DNA from: Lepidostoma basale
Taxonomy: Eukaryota > Arthropoda > Insecta > Trichoptera > Lepidostomatidae
DNA length: 64,000 nucleotides
Direction: 5' to 3'
Assembly (NCBI GenBank): GCA_022606425.2
Contig: JAHDVF020001355.1
Coordinates: 248,001 to 312,000, forward strand
Shown here: positions 19,832-30,584 of the stretch, in pieces
How positions within the stretch are numbered: the first letter of the stretch is position 1
Layout: each line of letters begins with the position of its first letter
Program-made: the position numbers and the translations under genes
The notes under the pieces: generated by a model
What the model saw: only the letters and a program-made list of their open reading frames with translations
Told to the model about the DNA's origin: nothing
Database searches by the model: none

Positions 19832-20179
19832 TTTACTAAAAACAAAACTTTCTATTTAATATCATTTATAAAACATTTTTTTATATCACATATTTTTGCA
19901 CCATCAAATATAGGTGTTTCGTTTATATGCACTAGCTGACTAACTGATTAACTTACAAAAAATTATTTTGACGGGTTGGTAAAGTAAGCATAGGATGTAA
20001 GTACGTACGAAGTATTTATCAGTGGTAAACCACATCCCATTGCTCAACGTTTTCAGTATCATGCATTTGAAATAGAACACCTTTGGAACACTTTTGAATT
20101 TAAATAAATACACGTTTCTGATGTTTCTAATTAATTCTTTAGAATTGCAAACGAAAATAACCTAGGCACTTATTAAACG

Positions 20180-20310
20180 TTTTAATTTTTTCTTATTCTT
20201 AAGGTAATTTTTTTTAATGCTTCTCTTTTTACAATGTAATTGCAAACGATCTGGAATTGTATGTCTGTAATGTTTGTGATTTTTATCAAAATAAATTAAA
20301 TGAAATGAAA
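20180..20310 (+). mobile_element. LINE family H 3' UTR fragment
   Basis: ACAATGTAATTGCAAACGATC, CTGTAATGTTTGTGATTTTT and AAATAAATTAAATGAAATG match 61125-61200. It lacks coding sequence. Confidence 0.6.
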
Positions 20311-20589
20311 CGTAAAAAAATATTAAATGATCTGAATTATCATATAAACAAATAAGAAACTTTGCACATATTCATTTCTTTTATATTTTAGAACATGATA
20401 GAATATTTTCAAATATCATAACAAAGTGAAACAGGTCACGCCCAAAAATATAAGAAAATATCTAGATAATGGACGTTTTCGTCCAAATTATATACTTAAT
20501 TTCATGTCGTATACCATTGATCAAGAAGCAATAAATAATAATGGGTTATCGGCAAATTATTATTGTTAGACTTAGTTTCAGATTAATAC

Positions 20590-20775
20590 AAATTATTTAA
20601 GAAAACGTATTTTATAAAGCTGACATGTTTCATATTGATAGAACATTATCATTCGAAATTGTCTTGAAAGGCAAAACATATCACTTCCATAAGATATAAT
20701 CAATATACTCGAAAACGGACGTTTTCAACAATTACTGTAATATCGTGGTATTGTTCAAGAAACAATAAATAAGTA
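20590..20775. repeat. fold-back FB3, partial
   Basis: GCTGACATGTTTCATATTG, CATTATCATTCGAAATTGTC, AAAGGCAAAACATATCACTT and GAAAACGGACGTTTTCAACA. A degenerate FB3 with a hairpin but little of the left arm. Confidence 0.55.
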
Positions 20776-20828
20776 AAAAAAATAATTGTAGATCTGAGCA
20801 GCCGACGTATGAAAAAGATCATATTCGT

Positions 20829-21091
20829 TATTTACAATTTTACGATCATTTACGTAACTTACAATATGACGAACAATTAATTTTTTTTAAATGTCACAAT
20901 CATTTGCGTTAGTTAAAATGTTACCATTATTCACGCTATTTACAATCTTACGATCATTTACGTTAATTGCAATGTTATGATAATTTATGTTTCTTACAAT
21001 ATGACGATTATTTACCTTTTTTACAGTGTAACGATCATTTAAGTTAATTACAATGTTACGATAAGTTTAGTTATTTACAATGTTTGGATCG
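20829..21091. repeat. 27-bp minisatellite, about ten units
   Basis: Successive units of 27 bp (one of 28) of the form TTTACGTTAATTACAATGTT plus ACGATCA. Examples start near 20849, 20903, 20930, 20957, 20984, 21011 and 21038. The units are diverged and the region is not coding, although 27 bp keeps frame. Confidence 0.85.
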
Positions 21092-21299
21092 TGTACATGA
21101 GTATTTATTAAATAAGAATCAGCGTAATTTAGTACTTATGTTTTTTTCTACTTCAAAAATTATAGAAAAACAAACTTATATGAAGGATACATATGAGACC
21201 TTATTGATTTCATTTATGGAATATACTGGTGGAATCGCATTAAATATTTGGAAAAATCAAGGAATCATATAACTTTATATTAGGATTTATTTTTTTTAT

Positions 21300-21610
21300 C
21301 TTGGCGTTACTAACCTAGAACAATATATACTATAATAGTATATACACAGAATATAAAGTGTCCATCATTAGGATATTAAAATACTTTGTGATAAGGACTA
21401 TTTTAATTAAAAAACATTCCGCAGTGATAAGGCGTACGTAGAAAATAATTTCATATCAAATTAGTCGAAATTGGGAGCGTCTATAATGAATTAGGTCGGC
21501 ATTGATGCGTGGGCGTGGGCATTGATGGTTGTCATAGTTACTATGTTAATCAAAAAAATCTTTATATGAAAGAGACGTAAACAAATTACGAAAAACAAAC
21601 TTGCGTTCGA
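21300..21610. other. unassigned AT-rich stretch
   Basis: No repeat family, exon or RNA gene recognised. Contains TATACTATAATAGTATATA, a small palindrome, at about 21327-21345. Confidence 0.5.
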
Positions 21611-21611
21611 C

Positions 21612-21915
21612 CTATAATGATATATGAAATTGAGACGAGGACAGGAATAACAAGTCTATAAAAAGTCATTGCGGGAACGGCACTAAGAAACAGAGTGATA
21701 TACTCGTATTCCAAAATAAGGAAGATTTGCGATGTTGAAGATACTGTGCGATAGTGAAAACTGAGAAGACGTTACTGAAGAGATCATGTGGTGAAAGCGT
21801 GTTTTGAAAGAATGATAAGCATATTAAGAACCAACAGGAAGACCACCCAAAATATGGCGAGACATTTGGACATCTACATCCGAGGACTGTGATCCTGAAA
21901 TAACAGGACACAGTC
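21612..21915 (+). mobile_element. LINE family G fragment
   Basis: The translation gives ETRTGITSL, VIAGTALRNRVIYSYSKIRK, ICDVEDTVR and, after a frameshift, NRKTTQNMARHLDIY. This matches the RT tail of family G, with several stops. Confidence 0.6.
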
Positions 21916-21929
21916 TTAAATTAACTAAC

Positions 21930-22155
21930 GTTAGTTTTCTAGAAGTTTTATTTTATTTTATGGGAATGACATGTTTTGCCCTTTTAAGGCATTATCAAAT
22001 GGTTATTATCAAACATTTGATAATACCTTAGAAGGGCGAAACATTTTATTTCCATAAAATATATTAAAACTTCTAGAAAACGGACGTTTTCTTTCGTATT
22101 AATTATTAAATATAAAGTTTTACATCATTGTTCAAGAAACAATAAATAAGTATTA
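21930..22155. repeat. fold-back element FB3, well preserved
   Basis: Left arm TAACGTTAGTTTTCTAGAAG, TTTTATGGGAATGACATGTT; right arm GAAGGGCGAAACATTTTATT, AAACTTCTAGAAAACGGACG; then GAGTTTTACATCATTGTTCAAG-like tail. Plus-strand core: TTGATAA, T, hairpin ACCTT-aga-AGGGC, GAAAC, AT, TTT. The first box is TTGATAA rather than CTGATGA. Confidence 0.8.
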
Positions 22156-22449
22156 GAATAACTTGCACAATCTCCAAAATGAGCAGAAAATATATCCTTA
22201 TTATGAATAAGGTATTGGATCATATCCAGACTTGAAACTGAGTCCCTTGGATGAAAAGTCAAGCGTTCTGTCCCCTAGACCACCACCCCTTTATAAAAAA
22301 TGTTTCTTTTAATAACATGTTTATTGGAAAAAAATCTGACATATTATTATTTAAGAGACATACTACCAGTCTTTTATTTTTCTACGAGTATTAACCTTGC
22401 TATACCTGTATCCTCTATAACGTTACGTTCATGGTAGAGTTAAAAATAA

Positions 22450-22720
22450 TTACAATCCTGAAATAAGAAGCAGTCGAGATCCCGGAAGGTACCCAGTTGG
22501 TAGTAAAACTATTTGATCCCCGAGCAGTTGGTTCCTCTTCTCCTAGAGCCTTCCCTCGCGGGGGAGTTTTCTTTGCATATTTTAGTTTACAAATAAAGCT
22601 GACGGGGTGGAAATGTAAACAGTTTTGCTCCTGAGACACCTGCTCGGCGGGGGTGTTAGCGACACTATTTACCCGCGAGGGAACCCGCTGCTCGCGCCAG
22701 GACCGGCTGAGGCAAATGAT
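22450..22720. other. GC-rich unique island
   Basis: GC-rich compared with its surroundings: CCTTCCCTCGCGGGGGAG, CTGCTCGGCGGGGGTGTTAG, ACCCGCGAGGGAACCCGCTG. No splice-flanked exon or repeat family recognised. A conserved noncoding or promoter role is possible but unproven. Confidence 0.4.
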
Positions 22721-22759
22721 CAGCTCAAATACTTATTTTAACCAGCCTTTGGAAAGATG

Positions 22760-23690
22760 AAAGAATAATAAAATCTTAAAAGAAAAGTATATGAAACATG
22801 TATCCTCCCCGTGATCGCCCATGGCCTGGAAACCATTACGCTAGCTGCAAATACGGTACATAAACTAAAATGTGCGCATGGGTCCATGGAAAGATAAATG
22901 TTAGGCGTATGTCTAAAAGACAAAATAAGAATTAATGGACGAGGATGTAAATTGTTTTTTGGAAACAGAATATGGTAGCCGAGGCGTTTACAGGACTTCT
23001 GACCTGTCATTGGTTGGGTAAAGCGATCGCTTTATGTTTTAACAACATTCTCCATTCCGCCCTTCTTACGACCACCACGTCTGACAAATTTTTTGAAAGG
23101 TGTATATATGCTACTATGTTAAAACACTTCACATTTTTTAGGTCAATCTACACTAGCGCCATCTTTTAAGATTATATTTAAGCATTAAGCAGAAAACTTT
23201 ATTAATGCAATGTGAAAGGCTTACGCAATTATCACATATAAGATAGAGATTATCAATTATCATATATATGAGATACAATTAATCCTTAAAAAGATTAACC
23301 CGCATTGGGTAAAATCCAGTATTTGTCTACAAGTATTTGTATACATTAAAAAAAAATTACAAAATAAGAAATGAAGAAATAAGCCGCCGAACAAAAGTCA
23401 TAGACATAATGGACCTTGTCGCTAAGCAGAAATGGCAGTGGGCAGGTCATGTCGCCAGACAGAGAACAGAGCGATGGGCGCCCAGAGTCCTCAAATGGAG
23501 ACCATAGGATAGAAAAAGAAGAGTGGGCCGACCCCAAAAAAGATGGGCCGACGACATTTTCCCTGTCGCGGGCAGAATGTGGGAAAGAAAAGCCCAAGTT
23601 AGAGTGGAGTGGAAGAAAATGGAGAAGGCCTATATCCAGCAGTGGAGAGATGGCTGAGGAAGAAGAAGAAGATATTTTGCTAACTAACTA
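22760..23690 (+). mobile_element. LINE family K fragment split by repeat N
   Basis: First part (22760-22931): LKRKVYETCILPVIAHGLET, ITLAANTVHKLK. Second part (23360-23690): NEEISRRTKVIDIMDLVAKQ, KWQWAGHVARQRTERWAPRV, then GRPQKRWADDI and VEWKKMEKAYIQQW with an AAGAAGAAG tail. This is the RT C-terminal half of a non-LTR retrotransposon, interrupted at 22932-23359. Confidence 0.85.
22932..23359 (+). repeat. repeat N inserted in a LINE, 11-bp duplication
   Basis: CAAAATAAGAA occurs at 22921-22931 and 23360-23370 and brackets this copy. It contains GGAAACAGAATATGGTAGCC, TCATTGGTTGGGTAAAGCGA and CTACACTAGCGCCATCTTTT, then folds back at the right end (GATACAATTAATCC, TTTGTCTACAAGTATTTG). The long duplication argues for retroposition rather than cut-and-paste. 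Confidence 0.75.
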
Positions 23691-23691
23691 A

Positions 23692-24292
23692 ATAACTAAT
23701 CATCACGCCGTCATGCCGGAGGGGTAGGCAGAGATAATGAACCGCCACACAGTTCTGTCCTGATATACTTCTCACGCCTCCTCTACATTCGATTTATACG
23801 ACTCCTCACATAACCGACATTTAATATTGATTGATTTGATCGTGCCACGTTTTCCTCGACTTTCCTCTATTTCTAGCTCCGTTCACGTCGTTAACATATA
23901 CCTTTTTCACCATTCTGTCTTTTCTCTTTTTTTTTTCATTTTGTTCATAACACTTTCATTATTTTGTTCATAACTCTATCATATACAGATTTACACACAT
24001 TCGTCTTAGAGATCTCATTTCTACAGCATTTATTCTTCTTTCGTCTTTCTTTTGCCAGTTCCATGCAAAGAAAATCCGTGGAAGACCTAGGAAAGCATGG
24101 CATGACCAAATTAATCAAATACTGAAAAGCAGCCACATTAGAATTCGGAAAAATCGACGAACGTGCGTGTTACGATGTATGAATGTAGAGGAAGCTAGAG
24201 AGGTATGTCAGAACAAAGCAGTATGGCGGTCCATCCTATCTGCCTACCCCTCTGTGGAAACGGCGTGATGGTAAGTTAGTTAGTTAGTATTA
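23692..24292. mobile_element. LINE family W head-to-head inverted pair
   Basis: Left (23692-24065, minus): CTAACTAACTAAATAAC, CCATCACGCCG-like end running to TTTTGCCAGTTCCATGC. Right (24066-24292, plus): AAGAAAATCCGTGGAAGACC to GTTAGTTAGTTAG. Both tails face outwards. The right half encodes GRPRKAWHDQINQILK and NRRTCVLRCMNVEEAREVCQ. Confidence 0.82.
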
Positions 24293-24309
24293 TTCAAATA
24301 CATTATGAT

Positions 24310-24465
24310 CATTCTTCTTCTTCTTTGGTGTCATATCAGGTCCCTTCAACGTCGACTATCACTTGAGAGTAGGGGTCTTGATCCCTGGTAGCTCGAAACA
24401 GCTCCTCAAGGGTCTTTAAGCCAATCCAGTCCCTGATGTTGTGGAGATTCGGCTTCTGCTAACAC
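24310..24465 (-). mobile_element. LINE family Q 3' end fragment
   Basis: TTCTTCTTCTTTGGTGTC, TCAGGTCCCTTCAACGTCG and CTCGAAACAGCTCCTCAAG match the minus-strand end of family Q (compare 59940-60090). Confidence 0.7.
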
Positions 24466-24764
24466 AAAACTTGCGTTATGTTTAACCTTTATAATTACAT
24501 GTTTAAATAAGGGATTTGGAATCATTATGCATAGATACATTATCTGAAATAACCTCCAAATAAAATGTAGTAATTACGAAAAGAGTTCATAAAAATTTTA
24601 CAAACAAAACAAAACAGCTTAAAGTATTATATAATTGTTATAAATAGTTTTCTTACGTGTTTTAGTTTGGGCAATTTTAATAACCTTGATATGGGGTCTA
24701 TTTATAAATAAATAATTCAAATAATAATTTAAGCCAGTAGGTTTATTTACCTATTTTTTAGGAC

Positions 24765-25072
24765 GCTACACGACTGAATAAGAAACACCACGATCAGAGA
24801 ATTGTGTGATATCCGGGATGTTGTCAGATGGAAGACAATGAAGAAGTTATTGGAGGGATCATGTGGAAAGAATGGACACTCAAAGACTACCACACCTGCC
24901 CTATATTGGAAACCAGAGGGAAGAAGGATGCCTGGAAGACCTCCGAGAGATGGAAAGACAGCTGGGAGTCCACATCGTAGAAGGCGTCAAACTATGCATA
25001 AAAAGACCATAGCGGGTAACTCATATAAGAAGAAGATGAAGATAACTAATATAAAAAGAATATAAAGAAGAA
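24765..25072 (+). mobile_element. LINE family G 3' end
   Basis: The frame at 24802-25065 gives CDIRDVVRWKTMKKLLEGSC, ALYWKPEGRRMPGRPPRDGK, SPHRRRRQTMHKKT, then a purine-rich AAGAAGAAG tail. One base missing after GRPP shifts the frame compared with 62345-62655. Confidence 0.75.
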
Positions 25073-25099
25073 GACAACATAAAATATAGCATTGATACA

Positions 25100-25400
25100 G
25101 TTTATATAGAACATCGGTGCAGCCGGCCCTGTAGCCACTTCCATGGCGAGGGGAAGTGCTCTCTTCAATTTAAATTTAGCGATGTCTTCAGGAAGGATAA
25201 TAGTTTACCTTGTTTTAGACAATTTGGTGTTTACGGGGCGAGATACATTTACACGAATCTCACTTTTTCGGGCAAACTGTTATGTCATATTTTAGGAGGC
25301 GTGGTAGCTACAATAATGTTATTCCAGATCTGGTTTACCCGCAAGATTTCCTCAACGATAAGGTAACGCTGAAATCTCAACTATAAAAATCTATGACTAA
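25100..25400. other. unassigned unique stretch
   Basis: Moderately GC-rich (GGTGCAGCCGGCCCTGTAGC, CCATGGCGAGGGGAAGTG). No repeat family, splice-bounded exon or RNA recognised. Confidence 0.4.
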
Positions 25401-25404
25401 ACGT

Positions 25405-25548
25405 TTACGCTTACACCTATTCTTAATAGATGGCGCTAGTGTAGATTGAACTAAAAAAAAATTAAGTGTGGTCCTACATAGTAGCATATATACAACTTCC
25501 AAAAATTTGTCAGACATGGTGGTCGTAAGAAGGATGAAATGGGGAACA
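25405..25548 (-). repeat. repeat N, partial
   Basis: Minus-strand piece with AATAGATGGCGCTAGTGTAG, AGTAGCATATATACAACTTC and GACATGGTGGTCGTAAG. It is cut off by the LINE that follows. Confidence 0.75.
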
Positions 25549-25825
25549 TTATCCTCGGCCTTCCCCTATTTCTAAATCCATTCACGTCGTTTACATATAC
25601 TTTATTCATCATTCTGTCTTCATTAATTCTTTCCACATGTCCAAACTATCTTAACGACCCTTTCGTTCATAACACTTTCATTCAATACTCTATCAAACAC
25701 AGATTTTGCACAAATTATTCTAAGAGAACTTATTTCTACTGCATTTATTCTAAGGTTATCCTTCTTTTGCCAGTTCCATGCTTCATTTCCATATATAAGG
25801 TTAGATACAAGATCACCTGGCGATG
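25549..25825 (-). mobile_element. LINE family W fragment (Wb, internal part)
   Basis: Minus-strand frames give YGNEAWNWQKKDNLRINAVE, SLRIICAKSVFDRVLNESVM and VYVNDVNGFRNRGRPR. The 3' tail is missing; it abuts repeat N directly. Confidence 0.78.
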
Positions 25826-25829
25826 AGGT

Positions 25830-25965
25830 TCGCAACCCATCACACCGCGTCTCCCGCGGGGCGAAAAGAGAAGGATGGAGTGCCGCATCGGTTAAAGTGT
25901 GACAGTCCATTCTTTCTGCCTACCCTTTCGGGGAGACGGCGTGATGGTTAGTTAGTTAGTTTTTA
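25830..25965. mobile_element. LINE family W head-to-head inverted pair (short)
   Basis: CAACCCATCACACCGCGTCTC on the left faces CTACCCTTTCGGGGAGACG and GGCGTGATGGTTAGTTAG on the right. Only about 60 bp of 3' end in each direction, joined near 25893. Confidence 0.72.
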
Positions 25966-26090
25966 CAAGATCACCATTCTGCACTTCCATCTTAGCTATT
26001 TTATTTACTTAATTTTACTATAGATAAACTTATGGCTTAAGCACTGTGGAATTGGATAATGACGTTTTTTATGAATTAAAACACTGTTTA

Positions 26091-26398
26091 AACAACAACA
26101 ACAAACCATCACGCCGTTTCTCCGTAGGGGTAAAAATAAACCGCCACACTACTCTATCCTGGCACACCTCTCTAGATTCCTCCACATTCATATAGCGAAT
26201 CATACACGCACGTCGATTCTTCCGACTTCTAACATGACCAACCTTTAAAAAAAAATATTAATTAAATTTAGTTTTCTTCGATCTGCCTCGACTCCGTACT
26301 CTATTAACATCATTAACGTATACTTTCTCAACCATTCTTTCTCCATCCATGAGCTCCATATTTCCGAACCAACGCAGGGATCCATTCTTAATTAAATA
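26091..26398 (-). mobile_element. LINE family W fragment (Wa)
   Basis: ACAACAACAACAAACCATCA tail complement, CCGTTTCTCCGTAGGGGTA, TCTAACATGACCAACC and CCATGAGCTCCATATTTCCG. The frame includes GSLRWFGNMELMDGERMVEK, then VNRVRSRGRSKK. Confidence 0.82.
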
Positions 26399-27019
26399 CA
26401 TATCATCACTGTTTAAATACATATAATACTCGTATTCGTATTTTATTTCCTTCATCATAGCATACTTTTTACAAAAATAGTTAACATGGAGCACTTTAGC
26501 TTGCGGTATTAATTCAAGTACAAAAACCAACATTCGAGTTGAGATTTTAAGTGTCGGTGAAAGTCTAAAAATTTACATCGTCTCAATGAATAAAGTTTAC
26601 AGGAATGTAATAAAATAGGATTTAGTATGTAGTGCCGTACAACGGTTCTAAGGCGGAATCTGCGGAATAAGTGCACGTAAGTATAAAGCTCCTGAAAGTT
26701 TCCAAGTGTTTTAGCATTGAATAAAAAAGACAAGTATTTACGCTGTTCCGTGAGCGAGCTATAAATAAGGGTTTAAAGATGCTTTCCAAAGAGCGGCGGC
26801 AGGGTTTCGCCTAAAATTTAATTTGGTTTAAGTGTTCTTGACGTTATTTTTTTTCGTTTAATTATTTCTCTGTTCACCCACGACTTTTTTAACCCTCCCT
26901 TCCCTATCAATATCTCTATAAATATAATAAATACAAGGTTAAGATTTTAGGTATTCCTCCAAAATATATTTACGCATTGATTTAAAAAAATATATTAATA
27001 ATAATCAGAATTTATCGGG

Positions 27020-27240
27020 TACATCGGAGATATTTTGTGAACATCGGAAAAAAATTCGCGTATAAACTGTGTGCGCGAGTGCGCGACACTATATTCGTAT
27101 ATCACTCTTGCATACTTCACTATGGAAGCGCGAGCAGCTCTATGTTCTCACTGCCGCCGGCAGTAGCTCTCGGGCTTGCAACCAGTGCCCGTGCGGTGAG
27201 CGTTGCCAGATGTTTTTTAATGTTTTCAGCAAATAAATTT
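27020..27240. other. GC-richer unique island
   Basis: Contains GTGTGCGCGAGTGCGCGACA, CACTGCCGCCGGCAGTAGC and CCCGTGCGGTGAGCG. No repeat family or gene recognised; ends at a family H LINE tail (ATCAAATCAAATCAAATCAG). Confidence 0.35.
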
Positions 27241-27242
27241 AA

Positions 27243-27560
27243 ATTATTATAATCAAATCAAATCAAATCAGTTTATTTACTCAAAAGACATTACAAACAG
27301 CATGAATGTTTAAGGCATCTATTGAGTACAGGTAAGATATTATACACATACAATATAATACCAGGGACGCATTAGTGATGGTTCGACATTAGGAAGACAA
27401 GATACTTTCCAAAGTCAAGGGTAGGTATTTGTCCCCTGAACGTACTTTCACTAACATGAAAGACGTCGATTTCCGAGGAGACCGCGTTCAGCAGACTAAT
27501 TGCTCTTCCCACCGGTGTCACCAGAGGCATATTGATTCTGGCGGATTGTTAACTTCAATT
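27243..27560 (-). mobile_element. LINE family H 3' end
   Basis: Plus-strand ATCAAATCAAATCAAATCAG marks the (TGATT)n tail of a minus-strand element. Coding: RINMPLVTPVGRAISLLNAV, SSEIDVFHVSESTF, then LDFGKYLVFLMSNH. The same C-terminus recurs at 29877-30390. Confidence 0.75.
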
Positions 27561-27924
27561 ATAATTAATAAAAGGGATTAGCTATGAATGTTCTTATTTT
27601 TCCGATTTATAATCGCTAATTTTTGATTTGGTACTTACTACCCAACACAGGAACGCGCGTTTTTATTTTAGCACCGTAAGGGGAAGGTTAAACTGGAAAA
27701 ATAACTCTTAAATAGATAATTTTTTAGGCTTAATTATTTCGACTCTCACTGATTAGAAGCTTTAAAATAAATTTTGTCATAAACCTTAAACGCCTCTTTT
27801 ATGCGTACATAACGACATCTTTGAACCTTCAAAGAAAAAAAATCTTGTAACAGTTTTTCCCAGTCTCAATTTTATCATCTATTCAACATTTTAATTGTTT
27901 GTACGTTTCACTGTAAATAGAAAT

Positions 27925-28185
27925 TAACTAACTAACTTACCATCACGCCGTCTCCCCGAAGGGGTGGGCAGAATGAATGGACTGCCACACTTTTCTTTCC
28001 TGACATATTTCTCTCGATTCTATTAACATTTTTACATCGTGTCATGCACGCGCGTCGATTTCTCGGACTCCTCACATGGCCAACATTCAATATTTGATTT
28101 GTTTGATCGTGCCACGTTTTCCTCGGTCTTTTTCTATTTCTGGTTCCATTTACATCGTTAATCCTCAAATTCGTATTTTTCCTTG
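27925..28185 (-). mobile_element. LINE family W fragment (Wb)
   Basis: ACTAACTAACTTACCATCACG, CCCCGAAGGGGTGGGCAG, to TTTCTATTTCTGGTTCC. The frame holds DVNGTRNRKRPRKTWHDQTN, VGHVRSPRNRRACMTRCKNV. Confidence 0.85.
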
Positions 28186-28429
28186 GGTCCAATCCATCAA
28201 TTATAACAAGATAGATGAGAAGCATCTCACAGAATATACACGCAAGTGTTTTCAAATCAACATATGTACATGTACACACAAGTTTTGTGTTTCTGTTATT
28301 ATTTAAATCATTACAAAAATATAAATAAAGTTTTATTTCTCTTTTTGCGTGAGGAATGGATAAAAATTTCACATTATATTTATAAGTGTATTGATAATTC
28401 TCTAAAAGGGCAAAACGTAAAAAAAAAAT

Positions 28430-29112
28430 AACAAACTAACTAAACATCACGCCGTCTCCCCGAAGGGGTAGGCAGAAAGAATGGACTGCCACGCTTTTCT
28501 TTCCTGACATATTTTTCTCGATTCCTCAACATTCATACATCGTGTCATGCACGCGCGTCGATTTCTCTGACTCCTCACATGGCCGACATTCAATATTTGA
28601 TTTATTTGATTGTGCCTCGTTTTCCTTGGTCTTCCTCTATTTCTGGTTCCATTTTCATCGTTAACATATATATTTTTTTTACCATTCTTTCTGCATTCAT
28701 TCTTGCCATATGTCCAAACCATCTTAATGATCCATTCATTATTTTGTTCATAACACCATCATTCGCACCGCATACACTTCTTATATATTCATTTGACACT
28801 ATCATACACTGAGTATACAAACATTCGTCTAAGAGTTCTCATTTATACTGCAATTATTCTACTTTCATCCTTCTTTTGCCAGTTCCATGCTTCGCTTCCA
28901 TACATAAAGGTTGGTAGAAGAACGCCATTGTGCACTGCCATTCTAGCTTTTTTGGATAGGTTTTTGTTTGTGATGACAACTTTAAGTGCACCATTTACTT
29001 TGTTGCCTGACCCAACCCTTCTTTCAATGTCCCTCAACCCTCTCCACTCGCCCATATTTTGTAAACATACTCGTCTACTTGTTCCAAATTTTTACCATTC
29101 ACGCTAATGTTG
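28430..29112 (-). mobile_element. LINE family W, longest copy (Wb)
   Basis: Longest family W copy in the window. Going inwards from the tail (CAAACTAACTAAACATC) it reads SAYPFGETA, NRACMTRCMNVEESRKICQE, NRGRPRKTRHNQINQIL, FGHMARM, YGSEAWNWQKKDESRI, KKARMAVHNGVLLPTFM, VNGALKVVITNKNLSKKAR, GEWRGLRDIERRVGSGNK and VDEYVCLQNMGE. It therefore includes the segment just after the RT palm (GNK..NGAL..V...NLS) but not the catalytic YADD box. It is broken by frameshifts. Confidence 0.88.
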
Positions 29113-29239
29113 CAAACTGTCCCGGGACTGTCCCGGTGAAAACGCGACGTCTGGTCACATTAATCGTACACAGTTTTCCTCACATTCGTCTGAGAGATTT
29201 TAATAAATAAGGTAAAAATCTATAAATCAAAATAATAAT

Positions 29240-29372
29240 AAAAAATAACTAACCATCACGCCGTCTCTTATATTTTCACTCGACATACACAGAGTATTCA
29301 TACATTCGTCTAAGAGATCTCATTTCTACTGCATTTATTCTACTTTCATCCTTCTTTTGCCAGTTCCATAAT
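29240..29372 (-). mobile_element. LINE family W, internally deleted copy
   Basis: TAACTAACCATCACGCCGTC joins directly to TTCATACATTCGTCTAAGAG and CTTCTTTTGCCAGTTCCAT, skipping the GRPRKTWHDQ part. A short fusion of the 3' end and the NWQKK region. Confidence 0.7.
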
Positions 29373-29876
29373 AATATACAATCAATAAACTCGACTACGT
29401 CATATTTTATTTTGATAATTGGTTTTTGTGTCTTTCCTAGTAACAAACATAATATGAAGAGGAAAATTAAACCATAAAATTTTCAATAAGCTGAATTCCA
29501 TCCGATTCTGTTCATTACACATTCTACCGCGTTGGCGCTATTATGAAATCTCCTCCGCATCTGGCAAGCAAGACAAAGTAGCACAGAAGCGATATTTAGG
29601 AAACGGAGGGAAAATGCAATGATTTCTACACCCCAAACTGCAACGAGAACATTGTAGATTATTAAACTTTATTAAAACCAACTGCAGATTAAATTATAAG
29701 CCTCTATATAGCTTTCTAATCTCTACAAATTGAATAAATAATCTTATATCATCCACTTTTTTAACTGAAAATTATAAGACTGACATTTGTTTGTTATTGG
29801 GATCGCTCTTTACATTATTACAGCGCGAGCCAAGTCGATGTAAAGGGTATAGCTATCACATTCATTCTCATGACTC

Positions 29877-30395
29877 GTCAAATCAAAACAGTTTATTTTC
29901 TCAAAAAATATTACAAACAACAATTAAGATTTAAGGCATCTATTGAGAACAAGTAAAATATAATGAATACATTGCACGCTTAATAGAACACTGGCTTAAC
30001 TCATAAAGCAAGTTTTTCTCAATCTGACATGAGTCGGTGTTTTAACAAAAACAGGTGAAAAACACGTACGAATGAAAAAGACCGTTATAGTGTAATGGAA
30101 GTCAATTGGCGGAATTTTCACTTAATTTTAACGCGAAACGATGGATAGCGTTAACACACGCCTCTTTCTAATGTTATCTTAATTATGACCATAATCGGTC
30201 AGTGTACTATTAAGCGGGCGACATATATAATACCAGGAACGCACGAGAGATGGTGAGACATTAGAAATACAAGATACTCTCCAAAGTCAAGAGTATTTGT
30301 GTTCTGAACCTTTCTTTCACGAAGATGAAAGACGTCGATCTCCGAAGCAGTTCGATAGCTCTTCCCAGCGGCATCACCAGAAGATTTTTCTTTCA
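29877..30395 (-). mobile_element. LINE family H 3' end with insert
   Basis: Starts GTCAAATCAAAACAGTTTAT and ends in the coding part GKSYRTASEIDVFHLRERKV, LDFGEYLVFLMSH. The middle (about 30010-30215) differs from the other copies. Confidence 0.65.
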
Positions 30396-30584
30396 TCCAT
30401 TGGTTCTACATGTCCAAACCATCTGAGTGATCCTCTTTTAGTTTACTTATGTAGCAATTATCTCTCTTACATACCTTCCTTATTTCATAATTTGCTATTA
30501 TATCGTATATCGTTTTATATAATCTTAAACCTGAACATTGATAAATATTATTATTTATTACTAACAAAATTTTAAAATTTATAA

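Noticed and set aside
25623..25910. Single host protein of 95 aa at 25623-25910
   Set aside because: Its centre is the family W motif YGNEAWNWQKKD, so it is a LINE fragment fused by chance to the neighbouring inverted pair.
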